18,746 nt of DNA from Spirochaetia bacterium (lineage in GTDB: Bacteria; Spirochaetota; Spirochaetia; Sphaerochaetales; Sphaerochaetaceae), in NCBI GenBank assembly GCA_900769955.1, contig CAAGIP010000041.1, positions 1 through 18,746 of the forward strand, in the 5' to 3' direction. The notes beneath the pieces were generated by a model. It searched no databases. It had not been told where the DNA came from and saw nothing but the letters and a program-made list of their open reading frames with translations. Position numbers and translations under genes: made by a program. Shown here in pieces: positions 1-7,055 of this stretch. Each line of letters starts with the position of its first letter. Position 1 is the stretch's first letter.

Positions 1-1077
1 GGTGATCTCGGGCAGCATCCTGAGATCCTGATGGGGTTCATCCCTTCCTACCTGCTTGCAGGTGCGGGCTACAGGCCCGTCGAGCTCATTGAAGGGGATG
101 TGACTGAAATCCAGCTGCTTGCAGGTGTGGGCTACAACCAGAGAAAGGTGTGGCAGGATCCTGATAGCGGAGTTGTGAAAAAGAGTGACCCAATTGTTTA
201 CGACGTTCTTCAGACAGACTGGATACTGAGGTTTGTCCAGGGCTTCGGCGACAGCAATGTGGGCACAAAGGATCTTATCACTGTCACTGCTGGCTATGAG
301 GGCAAGCTGGAAGTCGCGCTTGACAGCATGGTTAAGGGTAAGACAAGAAATAATAATGGAGCGAATGTGATAAGAAGCCTCGATGAAAGGATCGGTAACT
401 ATGAAGGAAACATCTATCCCGATCTCAGGGGAGACAGGATGGCACTCGGCACTGTCCTGGCACTTCAGGTCAAGTATGACCGGATGGATGACAGGATGAC
501 CACAACAGACGGTTTTGTGGCTAAGGCCGACGTCAGGTGGGCTCCCTCATTCTTAAACGGTGCGCTTTCCGGAAAGGCTGACTACTACTCACTCACACTC
601 AATGCGGTTGCGGCAAAGACACTTTACAGCTTCAGTGAGAACGGAAAGGACATGTTCACCATCGCGCTTGTCGACAGGGCCAACGTGAACTGGACTGACG
701 GATCGCTTGTTCCCGTATGGGCACAGGGCCCCGTGTCACTCGGCCGTAAGGTAAGGGGATACAACCCGTGGACATACAATACGCAGTTCACGGCAGTCAA
801 CAACTTTGATATCCGCTTTGCAGGTCCTGCCCTTGGTGTAAAGGGCATCTTCCCGAGAGTCAACCTCTTCTTCGACATGGGTTATGGCTGCGGAAAGTAC
901 TTCAACACACAGAATTCAGACAGTAACTTCCTGATGAGCACAGGTGTGCAGGTCACCGTTTCATTCTTCGATTTCATCGATCTCGGTTACCAGGTGACAT
1001 ACCACTTCAGCGGGGACAAGTTCAGTGAAGGCACAAAGAAGGTGGTCGGAAACTTCACCTTCTTCCTCGATTTCTAA
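1..1077 (+). CDS. Omp85/BamA-like outer-membrane beta-barrel protein, C-terminal part (5' end outside window)
   Basis: The frame is open from base 1, so the first Met (base 31) is probably internal and the true start lies upstream. The visible part has 358 residues. Alternating polar/hydrophobic stretches and aromatic residues suggest beta-strands, and the protein ends in Phe, the usual last residue of outer-membrane barrels. A VRGY tetrad at residues 251-254 of this frame, followed by about 104 residues, matches the conserved loop-6 motif and last four strands of Omp85/D15 (BamA, TamA) proteins; the LFFDMGYG segment after it fits too. The family inserts or exports outer-membrane proteins; which member this is cannot be told because any POTRA domains would lie upstream. 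The stop interlocks with that of the convergent rlpA-like gene (shared CTAA at 1074-1077). Barrel assignment is fairly sure; Omp85 membership is moderate. Confidence 0.6.
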   Translation, partial: GDLGQHPEILMGFIPSYLLAGAGYRPVELIEGDVTEIQLLAGVGYNQRKVWQDPDSGVVKKSDPIVYDVLQTDWILRFVQGFGDSNVGTKDLITVTAGYEGKLEVALDSMVKGKTRNNNGANVIRSLDERIGNYEGNIYPDLRGDRMALGTVLALQVKYDRMDDRMTTTDGFVAKADVRWAPSFLNGALSGKADYYSLTLNAVAAKTLYSFSENGKDMFTIALVDRANVNWTDGSLVPVWAQGPVSLGRKVRGYNPWTYNTQFTAVNNFDIRFAGPALGVKGIFPRVNLFFDMGYGCGKYFNTQNSDSNFLMSTGVQVTVSFFDFIDLGYQVTYHFSGDKFSEGTKKVVGNFTFFLDF

Positions 1078-1694
1078 ATGCTGTAGGGATTGATCTCGCC
1101 CTTCACAAGCGGCTCGGTTATCCCTGCTTCCTCAAGAGAGGAAAGCACGCTTTCCAGTCTGTAGGACTGGATGTACTTGACGCTGATGCGGACCATCGGC
1201 CCCTCGAGAATGTCGACAGTGGGCTTAAGGCCCGCTTTTTTTATGTTCTCGACCACTGTAAATGCGTTCTTTATATTGGTGTAGGTTCCGATCTGGACCG
1301 TGTACCACCCTGTCTCAACGCCCCTGATGTACTTTGTCTCTGGTGTTTCCGGCTCGGATAGCACCTCAAGCGATACTTCCGCAATTCCCCTGTCGTATAT
1401 TCCGAGCTGTCTTGCTGCCTCCGGCGTCAGGTCGATGATGCGTCCCGCGGCATATGGTCCCCTGTCATTGATCCTTACTTCCACCGTTGCTCCCGTCTCT
1501 TTGTCAGTGACCCTTACAATGGAGCCGAAGGTAAGGCTTCTGTGTGCGGCTGTTAAAGCCGATGTGTCAAAGACTTCCCCGTTAGCGGTGAGTGCGCCCT
1601 TGCGGTCAGATGTATACCATGATGCGATTCCGTCTTCTGCGAACAGAGGTGCGGATAAAAGTACGATGAGGAACAGAATTGAGAGCTTCTTCAT
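1074..1694 (-). CDS. rlpA: RlpA-like septal/cell-wall protein with DPBB and SPOR domains
   Basis: A 206-residue protein with a clear N-terminal signal (MKKLSILFLIVLLSAPLFA, cleavage probably after A19). A double-psi beta-barrel spans about residues 20-110, with GIASWY, LTANGE, TAAH (H51) and INDRGPY (D77); H and D correspond to conserved active-site residues of RlpA lytic transglycosylases. A SPOR-type domain, which binds denuded peptidoglycan, follows at about 128-200 (GWYTVQIGTY...). There is no lipobox Cys, so it is likely a soluble periplasmic protein rather than the lipoprotein form known from enterics. The Met at 1694 is preferred over an upstream in-frame start at 1802 because the signal peptide begins there and the longer frame would cover the promoter and the lysS start. 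Its promoter lies right before the ATG, without a Shine-Dalgarno sequence. Confidence 0.85.
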   Translation of the reverse strand: MKKLSILFLIVLLSAPLFAEDGIASWYTSDRKGALTANGEVFDTSALTAAHRSLTFGSIVRVTDKETGATVEVRINDRGPYAAGRIIDLTPEAARQLGIYDRGIAEVSLEVLSEPETPETKYIRGVETGWYTVQIGTYTNIKNAFTVVENIKKAGLKPTVDILEGPMVRISVKYIQSYRLESVLSSLEEAGITEPLVKGEINPYSI

Positions 1695-1702
1695 ATTTCT
1701 GA

Positions 1703-1730
1703 ATAATACTGCACTTTGCTTTTTTGTCAA
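1703..1730 (-). promoter_or_regulatory. Promoter of rlpA-like gene, abutting the start codon
   Basis: On the minus strand a perfect TTGACA (plus 1725-1730) is followed after 16 bases by TATTAT (plus 1703-1708), one mismatch from TATAAT. Only eight bases separate the -10 from the ATG at 1694, and they contain no ribosome-binding site. A start point about seven bases after the -10 would give a leader of about 0-2 nt, so a leaderless mRNA is inferred. Confidence 0.65.
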
Positions 1731-1738
1731 AGGTAATT

Positions 1739-1748
1739 CCACATGTGG
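1739..1748. promoter_or_regulatory. 10-bp perfect palindrome between divergent rlpA and lysS promoters
   Basis: CCACATGTGG is a perfect palindrome. It overlaps the proposed -35 of lysS and lies 9 bp upstream of the rlpA -35. It could be an operator, but one short palindrome is expected by chance fairly often. Confidence 0.25.
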
Positions 1749-1774
1749 CAATAAATCATAAATTATGTCATAAT
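1745..1774 (+). promoter_or_regulatory. Candidate lysS promoter, abutting the start codon
   Basis: CATAAT (1769-1774) matches the -10 consensus at five of six bases; GTGGCA (1745-1750) is a weaker -35 (four of six) at 18-bp spacing. Eight bases lie between the -10 and the lysS ATG, and no Shine-Dalgarno is visible, so the transcript may start at or within two bases of the ATG. Confidence 0.45.
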
Positions 1775-1782
1775 CAGCTGTT

Positions 1783-3357
1783 ATGAGTGAAATACAGAAC
1801 AATCACTGGGCAGATATATATGCCGACAGAATAATCCGTGAGAAGGGTGACAAGGAAGTCTATACCTGCGCAAGCGGTATTACGCCCTCCGGAACGGTAC
1901 ATATCGGAAACTTCAGGGAGATAATCTCTGTCGAACTCGTTGTAAGGGCCCTCAGGGCAAAGGGTAAGAACGTAAGGTTCATCTACTCATGGGATGACTA
2001 CGATGTCTTCAGAAAGGTGCCTAAGAACATGCCTGAGCAGGAAAGACTTGCCACATACCTCAGAAAGCCTATCACGCTTGTTCCCGACACGACAGGCAGG
2101 GCCGATAACTACGCCAGGGGCAATGAGCTTGATGTCGAGAAGATCCTTCCCAGGGTAGGAGTGAATCCTGAGTATCTCTATCAGGCTGAGCGCTACCGCT
2201 CATCCATGTATGCAGAGGGCATGAAGACCGCCCTTGAGAAGAGAGCCGACATTAAGGCGATCCTTGATGAGTTCAGGACCGAGCCCCTTCCCGAGGACTG
2301 GTGGCCGATTTCAGTCTTCAGCTCCTTCACTGACAAGGATACGACCACGGTACTCGGCTGGGACGGTGAATACGGCATCACCTACCGTGATGATTCCACA
2401 GGTCAGGAAGAGACGATCGATCTCAGGACCACTCCCTATGCAAAGCTCCCCTGGAGAATTGACTGGCCGATGAGATGGGCACGCGAAGGTGTTGATTTCG
2501 AACCTGCAGGCAAGGATCACCACTCTGAAGGCGGCTCCTTCGATACCTCGAAGAAGATCGTTAAGCTCTTCGGAGGAGAAGCTCCCGTATCCTTCCAGTA
2601 TGATTTCATCTCAATCAAGGGCAGAGGCGGAAAGATCAGTTCATCATCAGGTGAGGTAATTTCACTTTATGACGTGCTTGAGGTCTACACTCCTGAAATC
2701 TGCCGCTACCTCTTTGTTTCGACAAGACCCAACACAGAGTTCGCAATCTCATTTGATCTTGATGTTCTCAAGATCTATGAGGACTACGATAACTGCGAGA
2801 GGATCTACTTCGGACTTCTTGACGTCAATGAAAAGAGACGTGCAAAGGAAAAGAGAATCTACGAGCTTTCACAGGTAGGTGAGGTTCCGACCGAGCCCTC
2901 ATACCAGATCCCCTTCCGCCACCTCTGCAACCTGCTTCAGATCCACTCCGGTGATAAGGAAGCAGTGCTCAAGTCCCTTACTGACATTACCGAAGGTCAG
3001 GCTGCAAGACTCAGGGAGAGAATGGACTGTGCCTGGGCCTGGATCACGACATTCGCACCCGAAGAGTTCAGATGGTCCCTTGCCGATGAGACCTCGCCGC
3101 TCGTTGAGGTCTCTGAAGGTGAGAGGAAGGCTCTCTCCTCCCTTGCTTCGTCAGTGCGCGCTCACCTTGACGAGTGCACTGAGAAGGAGTTCTCCAACTA
3201 CCTCTACGAGGCAGCTGCCGCAGGTGAGCTTGAAAGCGCCGCTTTCTTCTCCCTCGTCTACCGCGTGCTTATCGGTAAGGAAAGAGGACCCAAGCTTGCA
3301 GGCTTCATCAAGACCTGCGGCGCTGACAGAATCGCCACGATTCTGGAGAGGTACTGA
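1783..3357 (+). CDS. lysK: Class I lysyl-tRNA synthetase (LysRS-I)
   Basis: A 524-residue protein that attaches lysine to tRNA-Lys using ATP in the cytoplasm. It is the class I (archaeal-type) enzyme, not the class II LysS of most bacteria: the HIGH signature appears as HIGN at residues 40-43, after SGITPSGTV, and the KMSKS loop as KISSSS starting at about residue 284. Conserved blocks such as YSWDDYD, GKDHHSEGGS and SFQYDFISIKGRGGKIS agree with this family, and the length is normal. The C-terminal alpha-helical half would form the anticodon-binding domain. The gene begins right after a -10-like element with no ribosome-binding site. The downstream flavodoxin-like gene starts one base after the stop, so the two are probably co-transcribed. 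Identity is very secure; the class I type supports a spirochaete origin. Confidence 0.95.
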   Translation: MSEIQNNHWADIYADRIIREKGDKEVYTCASGITPSGTVHIGNFREIISVELVVRALRAKGKNVRFIYSWDDYDVFRKVPKNMPEQERLATYLRKPITLVPDTTGRADNYARGNELDVEKILPRVGVNPEYLYQAERYRSSMYAEGMKTALEKRADIKAILDEFRTEPLPEDWWPISVFSSFTDKDTTTVLGWDGEYGITYRDDSTGQEETIDLRTTPYAKLPWRIDWPMRWAREGVDFEPAGKDHHSEGGSFDTSKKIVKLFGGEAPVSFQYDFISIKGRGGKISSSSGEVISLYDVLEVYTPEICRYLFVSTRPNTEFAISFDLDVLKIYEDYDNCERIYFGLLDVNEKRRAKEKRIYELSQVGEVPTEPSYQIPFRHLCNLLQIHSGDKEAVLKSLTDITEGQAARLRERMDCAWAWITTFAPEEFRWSLADETSPLVEVSEGERKALSSLASSVRAHLDECTEKEFSNYLYEAAAAGELESAAFFSLVYRVLIGKERGPKLAGFIKTCGADRIATILERY

Positions 3358-3358
3358 G

Positions 3359-3922
3359 ATGGATGTCATCCTGCTGAACGGATCTCCCAACGAAAAGGGC
3401 TGTACATTTACGGCCCTTTCCGAGATAAAGGACACTCTTGAAAAAGAAGGACTTTCCGCTGAGATCATACATGTGGCAAAGGAAGGCTTTTCAAAGGAAG
3501 ATGTCGATGCCGTGGCAGAGAAGGTAAAGGCCGCTGACGGACTTATCCTTGGCTCTCCGGTCTGGTATGCTTCCTCCTGCGGACTCGGGGACTACTTCTT
3601 CGATCTTCTCTTTTCCCGAATCGGGTCATTCATGAGGCTTAAGTTCGGCGCCTGTGTCGTGTCATGCAGGAGAGGAGGTGCTTCAGCCACCTTTGACCAG
3701 CTCAACAAGTACTTCACCATTTCCCAGATGACGGTCGTGTCATCAAACTACTGGAATCAGGTGCATGGAAACACACCTGAGGAAGTTAAACAGGATGAGG
3801 AAGGCATGCAGACCATGAGAGTGCTTGCACGCAACATGGCATATCTCATAAAAGCAGTGAGAAAGGCTGATCTCCCGCTTCCCCTGAGCGAAGCAAAGAT
3901 TAAGACAAACTACATCAGATAA
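3359..3922 (+). CDS. Flavodoxin-fold NAD(P)H-dependent FMN reductase-like protein
   Basis: A 187-residue protein starting with a flavodoxin-like beta strand and phosphate-binding loop (LLNGSPNEKG, residues 5-14) and carrying the FMN-site motif LGSPVWY near residue 64. These are typical of the NADPH-dependent FMN reductase / multimeric flavodoxin (WrbA/IsiW-like) superfamily, cytoplasmic enzymes that reduce flavins, quinones or small acceptors. The substrate cannot be told, and no extra iron-sulfur Cys cluster is seen. The ATG at 3359 is chosen because GGAGAG lies 8 bases upstream (within the end of lysK) and the fold starts at once; the frame runs further upstream (to 2879), but that part overlaps lysK in another frame and has no family features. 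One base separates it from lysK, so it is probably co-transcribed. A hairpin follows the gene. Confidence 0.8.
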   Translation: MDVILLNGSPNEKGCTFTALSEIKDTLEKEGLSAEIIHVAKEGFSKEDVDAVAEKVKAADGLILGSPVWYASSCGLGDYFFDLLFSRIGSFMRLKFGACVVSCRRGGASATFDQLNKYFTISQMTVVSSNYWNQVHGNTPEEVKQDEEGMQTMRVLARNMAYLIKAVRKADLPLPLSEAKIKTNYIR

Positions 3923-3928
3923 GATAAT

Positions 3929-3959
3929 GGCATCCTCTTTTCAGGGGATGTCCGTTTTT
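3929..3959 (+). terminator. Intrinsic terminator-like hairpin after the flavodoxin-like gene
   Basis: GGCATCC (3929-3935) can pair with GGATGTC (3946-3952) over seven pairs including one G-U, followed by G and five Ts (3955-3959). The stem is short, so termination may be partial. The T-run is directly followed by the AGGAGG of the next gene. Confidence 0.55.
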
Positions 3960-3972
3960 GAGGAGGCTTGAA

Positions 3973-4206
3973 ATGAATTTTTCAGATATGATGAAAATGA
4001 AGGGTGCATGGGATAAGTTTTCATCCTCACACCCGCAGTTCGTAAGATTTCTCTCATATATGGCATCCTCTCCCGTCACTGAAGGCACAGTGTTCAGGCT
4101 TTCAGTTCAGCGCCCGGGTGAGGAAAAGGAAGTCAGGACCAGCATCGCGATCAACGAAAGTGATCTTGAGCTCATTGAGCTGCTGAAGTCCATGGCAAAA
4201 AAATGA
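3973..4206 (+). CDS. Small uncharacterised protein (77 aa)
   Basis: I do not recognise a named family. The ATG at 3973 has a perfect AGGAGG six bases upstream (3961-3966), which makes it preferable to a TTG at 3958. The product is small, Met-rich at its N-terminus (MNFSDMMKMKGAWDKF), then predicted helix-strand-helix, with a strand pair (TVFRLSVQRPG...VRTSIAI) and an acidic C-terminal helix (ESDLELIELLKSMAKK). There are no Cys, signal or membrane segments, so it is likely a cytosolic soluble protein. It follows a terminator-like hairpin, with no clear promoter of its own between 3923 and 3972, so expression may depend on readthrough. It converges on era with a single base between stops. The strong ribosome-binding site and coherent composition support a real gene. 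Confidence 0.65.
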   Translation: MNFSDMMKMKGAWDKFSSSHPQFVRFLSYMASSPVTEGTVFRLSVQRPGEEKEVRTSIAINESDLELIELLKSMAKK

Positions 4207-4207
4207 T

Positions 4208-5095
4208 TCAGAGGGTTTTGAAGATCCTGTCAAGCACCACCTGATTATTCCTCCACTTCGGATTGGCCTTTACCCTTAAGTCAAGGGTGAGGGCGGAGCC
4301 GGGGAAGATGCGCTTTATTTCCTTAAACGCTTCCTTTCTTATCTTCTTAATGTTCTCGCCGCCCTTACCTACAATTATTCCCTTCTGTCCGTCTCGCTCG
4401 GTGACTATGAATGCCCTTACCCAGACGGAAGCATTCTCTTCATTGTATTCAATGTCCGCCACTTCAACGTAGATGACGTGTGGAAGCTCATCGGAGAGCA
4501 GGTTTATAGTCTTTTCCCTGATGATCTCGGAAATCCTGAATTCAAGCGGCTGGTCTGTGTAGGCATCCTCCCCATAGAGCATTTCACCTTCCTTTGCCAG
4601 GGCAAAGAGCGCGATCAGGATCTCATCGACGCCCTCGTCGTTAAGACCGCTTGCTGTCAGGATCTCAGCACTTTTTACATGGTGAGAGAGGAAGAATTCA
4701 GCATCCTTTCTGGATTCTTCAGAGAGGACATCGCTCTTGTTCAGGACAGTCACAATCGGGGCCTTAACTTTTGATAAAAGCTCCGTTATCGCTTCCTCTT
4801 CTTCCCTCAGCGGGCGTGTTGCATCAACAATATAAAGAATGATATCGCTTTCACTCAGCGCACCGGCAGTTATTTCCTGCATCCTTCTGTTGATCGTCTT
4901 TCCCCCGAGGTGGTAGCCCGGAGTGTCAGTGAAGATAAGCTGTCCCCTCTGATCGGTATAGATGCCGCGTATGGCATTTCTGGTGGTCTGAGGGGTAGGG
5001 GCCGTGATCGAGACCTTCATCTCACAGATTGTATTGATGAGAGTGGATTTGCCCGCACTGGGTCTTCCTATTACTGACACTGTTGCACACTTCAT
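4208..5095 (-). CDS. era: GTPase Era (16S rRNA-binding ribosome assembly factor)
   Basis: A 295-residue protein of the usual Era length. The N-terminal GTPase domain has G1 GRPSAGKS (residues 10-17), a TTR switch-I segment around 37-39, G3 DTPG (57-60), G4 NKSD (119-122) and a G5-like TASGL. The C-terminal KH domain contains the RNA-binding loop IIVGKGGENIKKI, about residues 240-253. Era binds the 3' end of 16S rRNA and couples GTP hydrolysis to maturation of the 30S subunit. The start is supported by AGGAG six bases before the ATG on the minus strand. The stop lies one base from that of the convergent small gene, and clpP is divergent with a 65-bp gap. No clear promoter was identified for era. 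Confidence 0.95.
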   Translation of the reverse strand: MKCATVSVIGRPSAGKSTLINTICEMKVSITAPTPQTTRNAIRGIYTDQRGQLIFTDTPGYHLGGKTINRRMQEITAGALSESDIILYIVDATRPLREEEEAITELLSKVKAPIVTVLNKSDVLSEESRKDAEFFLSHHVKSAEILTASGLNDEGVDEILIALFALAKEGEMLYGEDAYTDQPLEFRISEIIREKTINLLSDELPHVIYVEVADIEYNEENASVWVRAFIVTERDGQKGIIVGKGGENIKKIRKEAFKEIKRIFPGSALTLDLRVKANPKWRNNQVVLDRIFKTL

Positions 5096-5124
5096 GAGGA
5101 ACTCCTATAGCCTCCGGCATTGGC

Positions 5125-5153
5125 TTTTCACCGGACCTTTTTTTGATTATACT
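5125..5153 (+). promoter_or_regulatory. Candidate clpP promoter, abutting the start codon
   Basis: TTTTCA (5125-5130) and TATACT (5148-5153) are spaced 17 bp, matching -35 and -10 consensus at four and five of six bases. The ATG at 5161 lies seven bases after the -10 and has no Shine-Dalgarno, so an almost or fully leaderless transcript is inferred. Confidence 0.5.
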
Positions 5154-5160
5154 GAAAAAC

Positions 5161-5733
5161 ATGAGTGAAGAGAAGAAGAATGCAGGTGCGGAAAATCCCG
5201 CACTTAATGATAAACTTTTGAAGACACGCTCCGTGATGCTCACAGGCGAGATCACGAAGGAAAGTGCTGATCAGGTCGTGAGACAGCTGCTGGTTCTTGA
5301 CAGTGAATCCAGTGAGCCAATAACAGTTTACATCAATTCACCCGGCGGTGATGTCGATGCGGGCTTTGCGATCTACGATATGGTGAGGTTCATCTCATCT
5401 CCCGTGACAATGGTCGGCATCGGCCTTGTTGCCTCCGCTGCATCGCTTGTGCTGCTTGCGGTCCCTGCTGAAAGGAGAGTGGGCTTTGCCAACTCCTCTT
5501 ATCTCATCCACCAGCCTCTTTCAAAGATGAAGGGTGTTGCCGCTGATGTTCTTATTCACGCTTCCGTCATCGAGCGTCTCAGAGCAAAGCTTGACGGCAT
5601 CATTGCCGAAGCTACTGGAAAAACCGCTGAAGAGGTAAGTGCCGATACCGAGCGAGACCACTGGCTTTTCGCCGATGAGGCTCTCTCATACGGCCTTATT
5701 TCCAGAATCGTGACTTCGAAACAGGAACTCTGA
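5161..5733 (+). CDS. clpP: ClpP-family serine protease subunit
   Basis: A 190-residue protein of normal ClpP length. The Ser-His-Asp triad can be placed: S92 in GLVASAAS, H117 in LIHQP and D166 in ERDHW; the oxyanion segment SPGGDV is at 60-65. The N-terminal LLKTR segment resembles the start of ClpP proteins. ClpP forms a tetradecameric barrel that degrades proteins fed by AAA+ partners (ClpX, ClpA, ClpC); no Clp ATPase gene is in the window. The nucleophile elbow departs from the usual AASMG form, so it may be a second, divergent paralogue rather than the main ClpP. The frame can be opened from a TTG at 5143, but that codon lies upstream of the -10 and has no ribosome-binding site, so the ATG at 5161 is preferred. 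The stop lies three bases from that of the convergent TfoX-N gene. Confidence 0.88.
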   Translation: MSEEKKNAGAENPALNDKLLKTRSVMLTGEITKESADQVVRQLLVLDSESSEPITVYINSPGGDVDAGFAIYDMVRFISSPVTMVGIGLVASAASLVLLAVPAERRVGFANSSYLIHQPLSKMKGVAADVLIHASVIERLRAKLDGIIAEATGKTAEEVSADTERDHWLFADEALSYGLISRIVTSKQEL

Positions 5734-5736
5734 GTT

Positions 5737-6060
5737 TTACATCCGCTTTGATTTTTTCTTTGGAGGACGGAGTTCATCCTTAATGTGGTTCACATATTCG
5801 GTGAGAGCATCCGTATCCTCGACATCTTCCATATACTGGTGAAGCTTTGCACCCTCATAAGGATAGCCTTCTTTCATGTCAGGTGCGAAGCTTCTTCCTT
5901 TTTCTGTGTTTGAAAAATATAATATGTCATCACAGACAAACCCGAGCACCTTACCGTCAAGGTAGATGCAGTAGTCCCCGAACATTTTCCTGTATGTCAC
6001 ACACCCGCATGGTGAGATCTGATCCGCAATGAATTCCACAAGCTGAAGATTTGAAGCCAT
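5737..6060 (-). CDS. TfoX N-terminal domain protein
   Basis: A 107-residue protein matching the TfoX/Sxy N-terminal domain: the block VTYRKMFGDYCIYLDGKVLG near residues 21-40 followed by FVCDDILYF is typical. The C-terminal TfoX domain is missing, and the protein ends in a basic tail (PPKKKSKRM). In gamma-proteobacteria TfoX/Sxy activates competence genes with CRP; stand-alone N-domain proteins are widespread and mostly of unknown role, so competence should not be inferred. The gene starts six bases after an extended -10 box with no ribosome-binding site, and it converges on clpP with three bases between stops. Confidence 0.8.
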   Translation of the reverse strand: MASNLQLVEFIADQISPCGCVTYRKMFGDYCIYLDGKVLGFVCDDILYFSNTEKGRSFAPDMKEGYPYEGAKLHQYMEDVEDTDALTEYVNHIKDELRPPKKKSKRM

Positions 6061-6066
6061 GAAGCC

Positions 6067-6075
6067 ATTATACCA
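6067..6075 (-). promoter_or_regulatory. Extended -10 promoter of the TfoX-N gene, abutting the start codon
   Basis: On the minus strand TGGTATAAT contains a perfect TATAAT (plus 6067-6072) with the TGn extension. Only six bases (GGCTTC) separate it from the ATG at 6060, so the first transcribed base would be at or next to the start codon. No good -35 is seen, as is common with extended -10 promoters. Confidence 0.6.
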
Positions 6076-6098
6076 CGGGAAAAACTCCGTTTTCTGTT

Positions 6099-6104
6099 TA
6101 TTAT
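6099..6104 (+). promoter_or_regulatory. Weak -10-like box before the EEP lipoprotein gene
   Basis: TATTAT lies four bases before the ATG at 6109, in an AT-rich stretch without a Shine-Dalgarno sequence; TTTATT at 6097 is an alternative. No convincing -35 was found, and the gap is shorter than in the other cases. Confidence 0.3.
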
Positions 6105-6108
6105 TAAT

Positions 6109-7047
6109 ATGAAGTATATATTCATCTTTCTCATACTCATCCTGACATCGTGTCAGCAGAACATGGAAGACGTACCGGAAGGCCTTACCGTCATGTCTTA
6201 CAACCTCTACAATATGTTTGACTCAAGTGATGACGGCACCGAGTACTCCGGCTACCGCCCCGGAAGCGGTTACACTTCCAGGGATGCAGCGAAACGCACT
6301 GAGCTTTACAGTGCCCTTCTCAGACGGAAGGACTTCGCAGCCGATGTGATAATCTTTCAGGAGGTCGAAAGCGAGAAGGTTCTGGAGGCCTTGCTTGACA
6401 GCGGAATGAGGAGACGTGGCTATCTCTACTATGGACTTGCCAAAACAGAAGCTCCGATATCGGTAGGATTTATCAGTAAACTTAAGCCTTCGGAAGTTAA
6501 TCTCCATGGCCTGGAAGCAGGAAGGGCTTTTCTTACGCTTGAAGTAATGAAGGGCGGACGGCAGTACCTTATCGTTGGGCTCCATGCCAAAAGCAATCTT
6601 GGGGATGATGATGAGAACAGGAGTGAGCGCCGCATGCTTTCACGCCATATAAGGGAGCTCATGCGTGATTATGACAACGTGATCGTGGCAGGGGACTTCA
6701 ACTCGGAGGTGAGGACAGGTGACATGCTCTCGCCTGAGGATGACGGTGTGGCGCTTCATGTCGTGACTGACATGGAGGGCGTACCTGACGGGGCATTCTA
6801 CGACGCTGCGGGAGATCCATACTATCCTGTATCTGCTGAGGGGAGCTACCGCTACATGGGAAAATGGTACTTTTATGACAGGATACTTGCTTCAGGGACC
6901 ATCATGAAGGAGGTGGGTGAATACACTTTTGAAGTCATGAATGTCGGTGAAGTGTGCGCGGAGGACGGGTCACCTGCTTCATATGATAACTCATCCGAGA
7001 GTGGTTATTCCGATCATTTTGCTGTAAAATTGACACTTCGATACTGA
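6109..7047 (+). CDS. Endonuclease/exonuclease/phosphatase-family lipoprotein
   Basis: A 312-residue protein with a short signal ending in a lipobox, LTSC (Cys15), so it is predicted to be exported and lipidated. The rest is a full EEP (DNase I-like) metal-dependent fold: SYNLYNMFD (N32), FQEVE (E85), GLHAKS (H159), GDFNSE (D196, N198), YDRIL and a final SDHFAV (D302, H303). The Asp-His pair, the metal Glu and the Asn/Asp residues are all present, so it should be an active phosphodiesterase or phosphatase. Substrates in this superfamily range from DNA to phosphoinositides, sphingomyelin and nucleotides, so specificity cannot be given. An envelope-anchored form could scavenge extracellular DNA or phosphate. 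The Ogg-like gene follows within ten bases and is probably co-transcribed. Confidence 0.88.
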   Translation: MKYIFIFLILILTSCQQNMEDVPEGLTVMSYNLYNMFDSSDDGTEYSGYRPGSGYTSRDAAKRTELYSALLRRKDFAADVIIFQEVESEKVLEALLDSGMRRRGYLYYGLAKTEAPISVGFISKLKPSEVNLHGLEAGRAFLTLEVMKGGRQYLIVGLHAKSNLGDDDENRSERRMLSRHIRELMRDYDNVIVAGDFNSEVRTGDMLSPEDDGVALHVVTDMEGVPDGAFYDAAGDPYYPVSAEGSYRYMGKWYFYDRILASGTIMKEVGEYTFEVMNVGEVCAEDGSPASYDNSSESGYSDHFAVKLTLRY

Positions 7048-7055
7048 GGATGAAT

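Noticed and set aside
1300..1761. 153-codon plus-strand frame opposite the rlpA-like gene
   Set aside because: It is antisense to a clear DPBB-SPOR protein and has no ribosome-binding site or recognisable domain.
2879..3358. Upstream open extension of the flavodoxin-like frame inside lysK
   Set aside because: It overlaps lysK in another frame and has a Ser/Arg/Pro-rich composition without family features; a good ribosome-binding site and the fold start at 3359.
4478..4774. 98-codon plus-strand frame opposite era
   Set aside because: A shadow of the era coding sequence, with no independent start signals.
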